Source: Perca fluviatilis
Lineage: Eukaryota > Chordata > Actinopteri > Perciformes > Percidae
Length of the DNA: 64,000 bases
Direction of reading: 5' to 3'
NCBI RefSeq assembly: GCF_010015445.1
Contig: NC_053118.1
Span: forward strand, 12,181,937-12,245,936
The translations under genes were made by a program, and so were the position numbers. Of this stretch, positions 1 through 10,971 are shown piece by piece (the first letter of the stretch is position 1; each line of letters begins with the position of its first letter). Below the pieces are notes generated by a model. That model had not been told where the DNA came from. It did no database searches and saw nothing but the letters and a program-made list of their open reading frames with translations.

Positions 1-559
1 ACAGTCACTTCAAAGACATGGATACCCTAAGTGGTTATTCAGTTGGAAGAAGCTTGTAGGCAACATTATTAAACAGACTTGCCTTGTAGTCTCTCTCAAC
101 AGGAATGATGTTCTAGCTTCAAATGTCCCCAATATTCCCCCACTTTACTTTAGACATTTGTATGTGTGTGCTTTAGTCTGCTGAGCCTGTGTTCACTCTA
201 CCTGAGGCTGCCTATTGAAGAGAGATGGGATGTAATACTATAATTGCGACTGTAAGCAGTAAAAAAAAAAGTGCTGCCGCGAGGGACTAAACACTAAACA
301 TACACTGAGGCGCTGCAGATCCAGTTTCAATGACTTATTCCTCTGCACGTAAAATACAACTAGTACCGCAGTTACCAACAAAGATACTTTGTGATGCAAA
401 TAAATGCGGGTGTGCGGTCAACAGAAAGCGTTCAATCCCAGGCTCACCCTCTCTGTCAGAGTCCAAAAACCAGGTGAACAGGTGAAGCAAACAAATATGA
501 AGCTATGACTTCCGCCCAAACCCCGGTGAACACGCCCACCACCTTCAATATCAGTGCAT

Positions 560-840
560 AATATAGAATAGAACAGAATAGAATACACTTTATTGTTCCC
601 GAGGGGAAATTTGTCTAAGACATAGTGCTACAATCTGTTGCATTACAGCACAAACATGTAACAGAAATCAACATAAAATCTACATAAACATAAGATCAAT
701 GAAACGTCTTAGGACATAAAAGAAGGACACATATGACTTTACAGACAATACCACATCTTAAATAGTAACTGTAATACTTAAAGTGCGAAGTGCAAAAAGT
801 GCTGGTGTATTTATTGCACTTTTGCTCTGTTGTGCTAAGA
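560..840 (-). mobile_element. LINE 3'-end-like fragment (Rex1/Babar type suspected)
   Basis: On the minus strand a body rich in TTTTGCACTT-like words runs into AATAAAGTGTATTC and a short (ATTCT)n tail at 560-590. This arrangement is typical of fish Rex1-like LINE tails. No reverse transcriptase coding remains. Family assignment is from memory. Confidence 0.45.
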
Positions 841-1444
841 TAATTAGACGAATATATAATAATCAATGAATGCACAATATAAATGAGACCATAATCAAAA
901 ATACAGGAGAAACATGTGGCTCCTACACTATGTAGCCTAACACTGAGGCTGGATTTATTAAGAAAATTGTTGTGCAAATGTGCTTTATGGTTTTCATTGA
1001 GTTTGCGGCTGCCATCTGTGTGTATTCAGAGCCTGATTTACTAGGCTACTGCTGCAGCTCATTACGCAGTGAGCTCCTGAACTGATCCTGGTTCTGCCCT
1101 CCAGACGCACTCTGCGAGTGAACGAGAGCATTTCAACGCAGGTCAGAGGTGGGATTTCTATGAGATCACTCGCTCAGAAAAAGAAAAAAAATCATACCGG
1201 TGATCTTGATTACAAAATATTTACTTTGGGCAACTCCACCTAAGAAAAAAACCTACTATTACTCAAAATATTATTTCTAAAATTATGATGATATAATCTA
1301 TAACATACATCTGATAAACACAGCACATGTGTAGGCTAAACTGCAAATCTGGCTCTGACTCAAGTTTCATTATAGCCTAACATATAACTTCAAACCACCA
1401 GAGGGAGCAATCAGCACATTTATCACACTTCAGCCACAGCTTCA

Positions 1445-1446
<2 letters not shown>

Positions 1447-1541
<95 letters not shown>

Positions 1542-1562
1542 CGTGCGTGTGTGTGTGTGTGC
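1447..1562. repeat. (GT)n microsatellite with GCGT interruptions
   Basis: Nearly perfect TG dinucleotides, the last 25 bases with CGTG variants. Confidence 0.98.
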
Positions 1563-2039
1563 GGTGCCATGGCAACCGCCGAGACACATCTCACACAAAA
1601 CGGTCTGCTAAAAGACTCTTGCCAAAAGTGATAATGCTGTAATAGTGTGTCAGGGAATAGAAGTAAAGGAAGAAAGAGAAATTACAGCACAGTGATACCG
1701 AGTAAGGAAGGTTCTGTCTAAATTTACAGAACCAGCCAACATTAGACTTTAAATAGACTTCTTTTTACAGAAGGGTTCACAGGAACAACCTTCTAATCCT
1801 TCTCCGATCAACTAAATGCCTGGTCTTTGTCATTAAGGGCGTACAATGTTACTTTCTGTTGATGAATCGTGTGGAAAATGCAGAATAAGCTGCGTCAACA
1901 CATTGCTTATTGGTTGTGACTTATGCATTGCTGAAGGGTAAATTCAATTGTTGCACTTGCTAACATCAAATGTACCTTTCTCCCTATAGCAGCATTTTAG
2001 AAATTAAGAGGCATGGTGGTAACCATGACAACTGAGTCA

Positions 2040-2440
2040 TGCAGTAGCCAAGGGGGTAAGCTTCGCTTCAGAATTCGAACCTCCTATGGCGCCATTTTGA
2101 TGCTACAACAATATCACCTCTCGTTAGCATTCCATTGACTGCCATTCATTTTGACGTCACTTTGACAGCGAATAACTTTACATCTGAAGCGATTAAAGAC
2201 TCTATTTGTCCATTGTTTAGTTCTAAAGAAACACGACAATGTATAAAAGGCTCCATTACCTTGTATCTCACGTTAGGCTAACGATTGTGTCATAACCAAG
2301 CGACTTACTATCGCATAGTCTCTCTCAGTTGGAGGCTGCGCAGTAACGCTCAGCGCTCTGAAGTGCTTCTAATATCCTTCACTGGTCTCCGTCCAGAGCA
2401 ACGGGATCTGTTGGTCCATTCTTATATACAGTCTATGGCA
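2040..2440. repeat. Dispersed teleost repeat remnant
   Basis: GCGCCATTTTGATGC and the following 350 bases read like a common fish intergenic repeat and end where the MITE at 2446 begins. No ends were defined. Confidence 0.3.
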
Positions 2441-2445
2441 GTAGC

Positions 2446-2838
2446 TAGTCTTGCATTGCCAGACCTACCTCCACAGCGCTGCCGAGGAAGGTCTGGCTAG
2501 TCCAAACAGCATTTCCTGGATGGGAGAAAAACGTGCTCTGGTTTAATGGCATTTCTTTAAACCAATCACAATCCTCTTGGGCGGAGCTAAGCGCCGGACA
2601 GAGCCACTGTGCCGCTGCATACTAGCCCTGGGAAGGAACTTGTTTTGGTGGAACGTGTACGTTCAAAAGTTGTTTTAGTCGTGCAGCAGAAAACTCAGAT
2701 TGGACAGATAGTCTAGCTATGCTCTCTGGATTTACCCTGCAGAGATCTGAGGAGCAGTTAACCATAGTCCTTACAAATCTACCGGAGTTTACGGTAAAAT
2801 TACAACACAAAGAAAGCGGAAGATAGAATATAGACTAC
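2446..2838. mobile_element. hAT-like MITE (TAGTC family), copy 1, with 8-bp target duplication
   Basis: Starts TAGTCTTGCATTGCC and ends TAGACTAC. Flanked by GCAGTAGC at 2438-2445 and 2839-2846, a perfect 8-bp duplication. Its body shares long stretches with 56192-56802, for example CGTGCTCTGGTTTA, ACCAATCACAATC and GATTTACCCTGCAGAGATCTGA. Non-coding. Confidence 0.8.
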
Positions 2839-2846
2839 GCAGTAGC

Positions 2847-4202
2847 TATAGTGTTGCAATCATAGACATAAAATGAATTATATTTCTAAGGTTGCAACCA
2901 TGAAGCTGGCCGGGTCTCTGCAGTGGTGGTCTTGTGTTTGGAGGTTGTAGGTTTTAAAAAAAATAAGAATTGATAGCAAAGGAAATATTACCCTTAGCCC
3001 TTATGAATCTTCCCAACAGTCCAGTGGCAAAAAGAACAACTCAGCACATGCAGCCTTTTCCTACCCCCCACATACACTGTAATGCAGTGTGAGGATGCCC
3101 AGCTCCCCCTCCCCCTTTCCTTTTCTGTGGTGTGTGTGTGTGTGTGTTTCCCTTCATTATCGTACCAGCAGCTGTTTTTACGACCATTAGGTCACAGCAG
3201 CCCCAAAATGCATCACCTAACTGTGTAAACACACAGCCATGTTTAAAAGGTGAGTCTCAGAATGGGGTGCAGTGATGTTTGGTTTTCAGGGTTTCAAGGA
3301 CGCACACCGTGGGACACTTTGGCTTTGATTTAGTTTAAGAGGAAATGTTTTAAAAAATGGAGAGTATATCAGTGGCCCACATCCCTGTTGTCCCACAAAA
3401 TGTGGGTATTCTGAAGAGAGTTTTGGGGAACACAGCTGATGCTTTTCCCCATGGTGAGCTCATCTAAATGAATTAAAAGGGAGTTTTTCTTTGCCAGCCT
3501 GTGTTCTATTTGAATAAAGTTTGTGTCTGTTGTGATCTACTCCTGCCCACCCTGTGCCTTTATCCCATCTGTAGTAAACCTGCATCCCAAATGGCTGGCA
3601 TGTGCAGAAGCATTCTTTCACACTAGCTTCACTAATCCCTGTCACTCAAGTTCTGACATTTCCCTCTACAGATCTGGGCCAGACCAGGGCTGATAACACA
3701 GATCAGGTTTCTGCTAGATCTAAATTAAGTTACCTTATGTTTGGATCCTTAGTTCAAGAAGTGTGTGGGATTAAAGTAAAATTAGACAGGGAGGATGATA
3801 TGTTATTCAAAGACCCTGGCCCCTGCCCCTACCACTACAATGGCCCCTTTCTGCCACAGCATGTTTTCAGAGCATAAACATGGAAGAAATTGCATATTAA
3901 GGCATCAGAAGGGTGAACAAGTATCAAGGTCTTGCTTCATGTTCTGTGCTCACTGGGAGTGTCTGAGTCAAAACAGTCTGATGATGAATTCAAGGGGGGA
4001 GCTCCTTGGTTATCTGGCATCAAACACAACAACACGCCACACAGCTGCGGGACACTTTTTCTCTAGGGTCTCTCTCTTTCGCTCTCTTACACCCCAGACA
4101 CCAACATACCTCCCTTTCCAACCTATCCATCCTTTCCGAGGAGCATGACATCACACCGCCTTAGGCAGAGTCGGAGGTATCACCTGGGGAGTAAATTTGT
4201 GT

Positions 4203-4263
<61 letters not shown>

Positions 4264-5600
4264 TGAGTGAGAGAGAGAGAGAGACATTTCTGTTTAAAAT
4301 GAGACATTTAAACAGCTTTGGGTGGAGCCCAGTAGACTTAATCCTTCTTTCGCTCTTACTCTCTGCATTCAGTTCAATTCTCCAGCTACTTGCAAAGCCA
4401 CAAAAAAATGTGTAGGGAGAATCACTTGCAGAATAAGATCGATAAGAAAAGTCTTTCTTTCACCTTTGGTATTTTGATATGCATGTGTCCTGCGAAGGTT
4501 TTGCCTTTTTTTTTCTTATGTTAAACTGTTATGGTTCGAGATATTTGTCTCAAAGTGGACAGATACGCTTTGCAACAAGACTACAGCACAAGACACAGGA
4601 CAAAAACTAAAGAAAAGCTGTTCCAAGACGTCATCTAACTAATGTTTGCTCACTGGATCATCGTGGCTCAAGGACCCAATAATTCTCACAGCATTACAGT
4701 AAACAGCATCCACATAACTATTACCATGACCAAGAGCTATTTCATTTCACGCCCATAATCATATACATTTACTGAATATTCTGTAGTGTATGAATACTAT
4801 TACAGCAAAGGAAAAAGTGGAGGGTGTTTCACTGGGTACACTTAAATTATTGTGATTTTGCTGATAGTAACCTAAACGAAGGGAATGAGAAAAGGGGAGT
4901 TGATTGTTCTTACCGGAGTGGTTGCTGTAAAAAAAACAACATAAAATGCAGAGAGCATAACTCAGCACATTATGACTGCTGCTGGTCATCTAAACATCCT
5001 CGAGGCTGAGGCCTATGAGAGTGGCTGTGTATAACATCAGTCAAACAGCCATGATTTAAATCTCAGTGCCTCCCCATAGGCCCACCCAAAGAGACAGGAG
5101 AAATTAGACTGTGAGTGGTTTCTCTTAAACTCTCATTATGTGCTTATTATAATCTTTTTCTCGCTGCTTTCACCTAACTCTTATTGTCTCTATCTTGGTC
5201 TCTCCCTTTGCTTTGTTTTTTTCAGATAGCCCTGCTTTTTTCTTTGGGTGGGTGCTGTCTGCGTCAGCAACCCCACTGTGCCAAGGCAGTGGTCTCATTG
5301 AAATGAATGAGGGGGCTGTGTTTTTTTTCACACACTGCTAGGTCAGTCTGAATACAGCCTCATTAATGTTAAAGTACAGCTAAGGCAGACATGAGTTTGG
5401 CAAGTAGTTTTTAATGGTGTCCTGCAGTGGCAGTCCTGGACGTGGAGCTGCCCGAGGCAAACTCTAATTAGGACCCCCCACCAGGGTTCCAATCATGTTT
5501 TGGGTGTAAAAAGTTGCCATGGAGATAAGTTAGGTGTAGCCTCACCCCTAGGCCACCCGGATGCCCCAAATCGCTGTTTTTTCCAAGCAGATGTATGGAT
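2847..5600. other. Intergenic DNA, no gene recognised
   Basis: Mostly AT-rich unique-looking sequence with a short GT tract (3131-3147) and a longer GT/GA tract (4197-4284). Reading frames here are short and have no gene-like features. Confidence 0.5.
4197..4284. repeat. (GT)n followed by (GA)n
   Basis: About 60 bases of GT with an early TATG interruption, then GTGAGTGA and GAGAGA. Confidence 0.95.
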
Positions 5601-5603
5601 ATA

Positions 5604-5654
5604 TAGTCTCGCTTTTCCAGACCCTCCTCCAAAGCGTGCTGGAGGATATAGACT
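5604..5654. mobile_element. Minimal TAGTC-family fold-back, about 51 bp
   Basis: TAGTCTCGC...CCTCCTCC...GGAGGATATAGACTA keeps only the two ends of the family seen at 2446 and 56192. Flanks ATGGATAT and ATGGATCT may be a 7-of-8 target duplication. Confidence 0.5.
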
Positions 5655-5846
5655 AATGGATCTATCAACAATTCACATCGCAGATATTGCCATGTTTGAA
5701 AAGTGCACAACCATGCCACTACCATGAAAGCCATTTTTTTCTTTTTCTGGATTATAGACTGCAATTCAAAAAACTTGACTGTTTTTTAGAACTCCTGTCT
5801 GAGATGTGACGTCTCAGCGTACAGCTTTGAATGTCGTAGCATTGAG

Positions 5847-5946
<100 letters not shown>

Positions 5947-6107
5947 GTGATTATGGTGTCATGACGTCTGCTGGTGTTAGGGCTGAACCTTGAGAAACAA
6001 GTTAGACACAGCCACCCCCACAACGGCCCTTCCCAAACACACTTGCCCACTTCCCCCATGTAAACACACATGCAAGAGGACTCACACTTCACAAGCACGC
6101 TCTCTCA

Positions 6108-6108
<1 letters not shown>

Positions 6109-6157
<49 letters not shown>
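6109..6157. repeat. (AC)n microsatellite
   Basis: 49 bp of AC, opposite in orientation to the GT tract 165 bp upstream. Confidence 0.98.
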
Positions 6158-6159
<2 letters not shown>

Positions 6160-6322
6160 ATTACCAACAAATGGCTCTTCATAGTGGGTAAGTGTGTTTA
6201 GGGGGACTGCAGTCCCTGACAACTGATGTTTGGAGAGCTTTCTGTCGGTAACAGCCACATCAAACTGAAAGTCAACTAGCTGAAGGACTATGACTCAGTG
6301 TATATATGTATTCATGCTTCAG

Positions 6323-6323
<1 letters not shown>

Positions 6324-6358
<35 letters not shown>

Positions 6359-6402
6359 ATGTGTGTGTGCGTGTGTGCGTGCGTACGTACGTGCGTGCGT
6401 TT
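6324..6402. repeat. Compound (GT)n / GCGT / ACGT microsatellite
   Basis: A pure GT core then alternating GCGT, ACGT and GTGC units. Confidence 0.95.
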
Positions 6403-7096
6403 GTGTGTATAAAAACGGTGATACTGAGTCGCTATGTAAGACGACTGCAGTATGACAGTACTCTAAAGTCAACATTTTTACATATTTATGCACATGTGGA
6501 CATGGATATACAGTATATACACATGGAAACATGCACACAGGTTGAAATGGTCTAGGCTGGATGATAGGTAAGAGAAATAAAAGGTCTAGTTTTATTTTTT
6601 TAGAAAGTACGTATTCACTTTTTGTTGAAAGCCACTGTTGTGAATAATGTTACATTCTGTGAGAAGTTTAAAGAAAGTCGTTCTCATCCATTTTATTTGT
6701 ATCCTTGAGTGCAACAATGTTTTCCTATCTGTGTGAAGAGACCTTGAGAAAATCCTTCCTTCCATCCTGACTCTCTTAACTAAATGAGTGGAGCGATTGT
6801 TAGAAAATATGTATATCCTTGTGCGTCTGAGATTGTCCTGATCAGATTGTTTCACAACAGTCACAGTACCGTAGATGAGAAAACTGATGCCACTCTCATG
6901 TCTGTACAGTAAATATGAAGCTACCGACAGCAGCTGGTTAGCTTAGCTTAGCACAAAGACGGGAAGAAGAGAGAAACAGCTAGCCTGGCTTTAGATTAGC
7001 TGGTAGGCAGATTTTGTTACCTTTAGACACAGCCATGCTAACTGTATTCCTCGGTTTCAAGTGTGCGCTAAATCAAGCTAACTGGTTGCTCGCGAT

Positions 7097-7703
7097 TAGT
7101 CTCGCATTGCCACACCCATCTCCACAGTGCTGTGGATGAAGGTCTGGCAACAGGAGCACACACTCCTGGGGCACGTTCAATCTCAAAACGGTGTGCTACG
7201 GTTTCCTGGTTGAACGACATGTTTCCTCAGAACGGTGTGGAACGGTGCGCAACAGGCTTTGAGTTGTTTTCTCTCTCTAAGCTCTGAACTCAGCGACGGT
7301 GGCTCTCACAATACAGAAGCGTGAGCTATTTAAATTAGCTGGAAACATGGTTAAACATAATTTGCTCCTACCAGTGTATCGCCATGTGTATTTTATCCAT
7401 AGCAAATCCCCGCCAATCTGTCCCCAAAACATCCCAGTTAGAGAGTAAATTCTGTAAACATATTCTTTGTAAATCTTTACAATCATTCCCCGAACGAACA
7501 AAGCAGGCCTGTCTTGTTGCACGATTACAATTTTCTTCAAAATTTGCCATTTTCAGCGTGTAACGTTGCGCAGAGGGTCCGGTTGCTGTTCCTTGATGTG
7601 ACCGGAGTTTAAAGTTTACAAAAAGAAAGCGGAAATTGAGGGACATCCGGTGGGACATCTGCCGGAACTATCCTGTAAATGAACCATCGTCGATCCAGAC
7701 TAC
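7097..7703. mobile_element. hAT-like MITE (TAGTC family), copy 3
   Basis: Starts TAGTCTCGCATTGCC and ends GACTAC. Shares CTCCACAGTGCTGTGGA, AGAAAGCGGAA and GACATCCGG with the other copies. Target duplication is not clear (CGCGAT against TGTGAT, possibly CpG decay). Confidence 0.6.
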
Positions 7704-7748
7704 TGTGATAGCTTCATATTTAGCATGGAGACAAGAAAGAAGTATTTA

Positions 7749-9343
7749 CAGTGCCTTGCGAAAGTATTCGGCCCCCTTGAACTTTTCGACCTTTTGCCAC
7801 ATTTCAGGCCTCAAACATAAAGACATAAAACTGTAATTTTTTGTGAAGAATCAACAACAAGTGGGACACCATCATGAAGTGGAACGAAGTTTATTGGATA
7901 TTTCAAACCTTTTAAACAAATAAAAACTGAAATATTAGGCGTCAAAATTATTCAGCCCCTTAAGTTAATACCTTATAGCCACCTTTGCTGCGATTACAGC
8001 TGTAAATTCGCTTGGGGTATGTCTCTATCAGTTTTGCACATCGAGACTGACATTTTGCCCATTCCTCCTTGCAAAACAGCTAGAGCTCAGTGAGGTTGGA
8101 TGGAGAGCGTTGCTGAACAGCAGTTTTCAGTTCTTTCCACAGATTCTCGATTGGATTCAGGTCTGGACTTTGACTTGGCCATTCTAACACCTGGATATGT
8201 TTATTTGTGAACCATTCCAATTAGATTTTGCTTTATGTTTTGGATCATTGTCTTGTTGGAAGACAAATCTCCGTCCCAGTCTCAGGTCTTTGCAGACTCC
8301 ATCAGGTTTTCTTCCAGAATGGTCCTGTATTTGGCTCCATCCATCTTCCCATCAATTTTAACCATCTTCCCTGTCCCTGCTGAAGAAAAGCAGACCCAAA
8401 CCATGATGCTGCCACCACCATGTTTGACAGTGGGGATGGTGTGTTCAGGGTGATGAGCTGCGTTGCTTTAAACCAAACTAGCGTTCATTGTTGCCAAAAA
8501 AGTTCGATTTTGGTTTCATCTGACCAGAGCACCTTCTTCCACATGTTTGGTCTCCCAGGTGGCTTGTGGCAAACTTTAAACGACACTTTTATGGATATCT
8601 TTAAGAAATGGCTTTCTTCTTGCCACTCTTCCATAAAGGCAAGATTTGTGCAGTATCTACACTGATTGTTGTCCTATGGTCAAGTCTCCCACCTCAGCTG
8701 TAGATCTCTGCAGTTCATCCAGAGTGATCATGGGCCTCTTGCTGCATCTCTGATCACTCTTCTCCTTGTATGAGCTGAAAGTTTAGAGGGATGGCGGTCT
8801 TTGTAGATTTGCAGTGGTCTGATACTCTTCCATTTCAATATTATCGCTTGCACAGTGCCCTTGGGATGTTTAAAGCTTGGAAATCTTTTTGTATCCAACC
8901 GGCTTTAAACTTCTCCACAACAGTATCTCCGGAGCTGCCTGGTGTGTTCCTTGTTCTTCATGATCTCTCTCGCTTTACACAGACCTCTGAGACAATCACA
9001 GAGCAGGTGCATTTATACAGAGACTTGATTACACACAGGTGGATTCTATTTATCATCATTAGTCATTTAGGTCAACATTGGATTATTCAGAGATCCTCAC
9101 TGAACTTCTGGAGAGAGTTTGCTGCACTGAAAGTAAAGGGGCTGAATAATTTTGCATTAATTTTCAGTTTTTATTTCTTAAAACGTTTGAAATATCAATA
9201 AATTTCGTTCCACTTCATGATTGTGTCCCACTTGTTGTTGATTCTTCACAAAAAATTACAGTTTTATATCTTTATGTTTGAAGCCTGAAATGTGGCAAAA
9301 TGTCGAAAAGTTCAAGGGGGCCGAATACTTTCGCAAGGCACTG
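7749..9343 (-). mobile_element. Tc1/mariner transposon, full length, inactive
   Basis: 1,595 bp with terminal inverted repeats of about 205-210 bp (7749-7960 and 9137-9343) beginning CAGTGCCTTGCGAAAGTATT. Flanked by TA at 7747-7748 and 9344-9345, the expected Tc1 target duplication. The length equals that of a complete Tc1-like element. It sits inside the outer element at 6873-9414. Confidence 0.95.
7963..8961 (-). pseudogene. Tc1-like transposase, decayed
   Basis: On the minus strand a start MKNKEHTRQLR lies at 8961, followed by recognisable transposase pieces in shifting frames. QQDNDPKHKAK and, in another frame, [20 protein letters not shown] carry the second D and the final acidic residue of the DDE triad. 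Frameshifts and at least one stop (after SPSNLTEL) break it, so no active enzyme can be made. A normal enzyme would be about 340 residues. Confidence 0.85.
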
Positions 9344-9519
9344 TATCTTTTCATCTAACTCTCAGTAAGAAAGCAAAGCAGTGTATTTCACAAAAGGCTG
9401 AACTATTCCTTTAAGAATTTAATAAATAAGACACCAATGAAAATGAAATGGAGGACTGTATCAAGAAATACATGTACAGTGTATACATATGAAGAATACA
9501 TATTTAGACGATACAATAG

Positions 9520-10016
9520 TATTAAGTATAGTTTAGTATAGTAGGCCTATAGTAAAGTATAGTATTGTAAGTAGGCCTATAGTATAGCATAGTATAGTAT
9601 AGTAAAGTATAGTATAGAATAGTATAGTATAGTATAGTAAAGTATAGAATAGAATAGTATAGTATAGTAAAGCATAGAATAGTATAGTATAGTATAGTAT
9701 AGTAAAGTATAGAATAGAATAGTATAGTATAGTATAGTATAGTAAAGCATAGAATAGTGTAGTATAGTATAGTATGATATAGTATAGTATAGTATAGTAA
9801 AGCATAGAATAGTATAGTATTAGTATAATAAAGTATAGAATAGAATAGTATAGTATATATAGTAAAGCATAGAATAGTATAGTATAGTAAAGCATAGAAT
9901 AGTATAGTATAGTAAAGTATAGAATAGAATAGAATAGTATAGTATAGTAAAGCATAGAATAGTATAGTATAGTATAGTATGATATAGTATAGTATAGTAT
10001 AGTATAGTAAAGTAAG
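9520..10016. repeat. TATAG pentanucleotide satellite
   Basis: About 490 bp of (AGTAT)n with recurring AGTAAAGCATAGAAT and AGAATAGAAT variants that form higher-order repeats of about 50-110 bp. Long Tyr/Leu/Ile frames on the minus strand are artefacts of the repeat. Confidence 0.95.
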
Positions 10017-10875
10017 TGTAGCTGTGGTATTTTACAGGTAACAGATACTCCTGCTGGCCCATTGCATCACCCTAAAAAACGTACACCACGCCTCTTCTTG
10101 CATACTTAAAGGGCAGTGAAAGTCATTCAGCATTACTTATCAGCTTTTGATTTGTTAACATGTGCGGTCAATTGTGATATTGCATCATGGGAATCTGTTT
10201 AAAACTGTGCGCTCGTTTGAAGCGGTGACCTTTCTCCCACAAAGGCAGATTCCACGCCAAAATCTCTGGTCTATATTACAGGAGGGGGGGGGGAGAAAGA
10301 AGGAATGGATAGTTGGATGGGTGGTGCAGATTTTAATATCCACTCAAAGACCAGGCTGAATTACAACATAAGAACAATGCTGCAGTGTGGCTTTGTGGTT
10401 ACGGTGGTGCATGTGGTTAATATATCAAATCGGAAATGAATATTAAAAACATTCAGTTTCAATGCCTACACTCTAACATGAGCCTTGCGGTGGCATTTCT
10501 AACCCAAATCTAAGTCAGAATAAGTTTTAGTAGAACTTATGAGTGATTAAAAAGCTGTGTCGAAATGAATTGACCTCTAGTTTGATTGATAGTATGAATA
10601 TTTTCAGGATGATCCACGTTATGTCCTTATTTACAGCAATAACATGACCTAGTCCTAATTAAGGACATCCGTATCCTGTATCAAAATGCCCAATGCCCAT
10701 GAAAACATACATATATGTACATGGAAAACAAATTACATTAAGTTCTCAAGAGATGAGATAATATGAAATATATAGAGATTTGTCACCTTTGGTAGAGTTG
10801 ACTGAGGTGTAGGCTTCATTTTATCCATTGAGAATATACACACAAACTTCCAATGTCTCTTTTTCTGTTCCTCTG

Positions 10876-10971
<96 letters not shown>

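Larger units (their letters stand above)
6873..9414. mobile_element. Outer dispersed element (TTAGCTTAGC family) split by two later insertions
   Basis: Left part 6873-7096 holds ATATGAAGCTAC and GTTAGCTTAGCTTAGCACA. The matching right part, CATCTAACTCTCAGTAAGAAAGC through GAACTATTCCTTTAA, ends near 9414. Between them sit a TAGTC-family element (7097-7703) and a Tc1 element (7749-9343). A related right half occurs at 17350-17560. The name of the family is not asserted. Confidence 0.6.

Noticed and set aside
9533..10062. Tyr/Leu/Ile-rich frames of 80-140 residues on the minus strand
   Set aside because: They translate the TATAG satellite.
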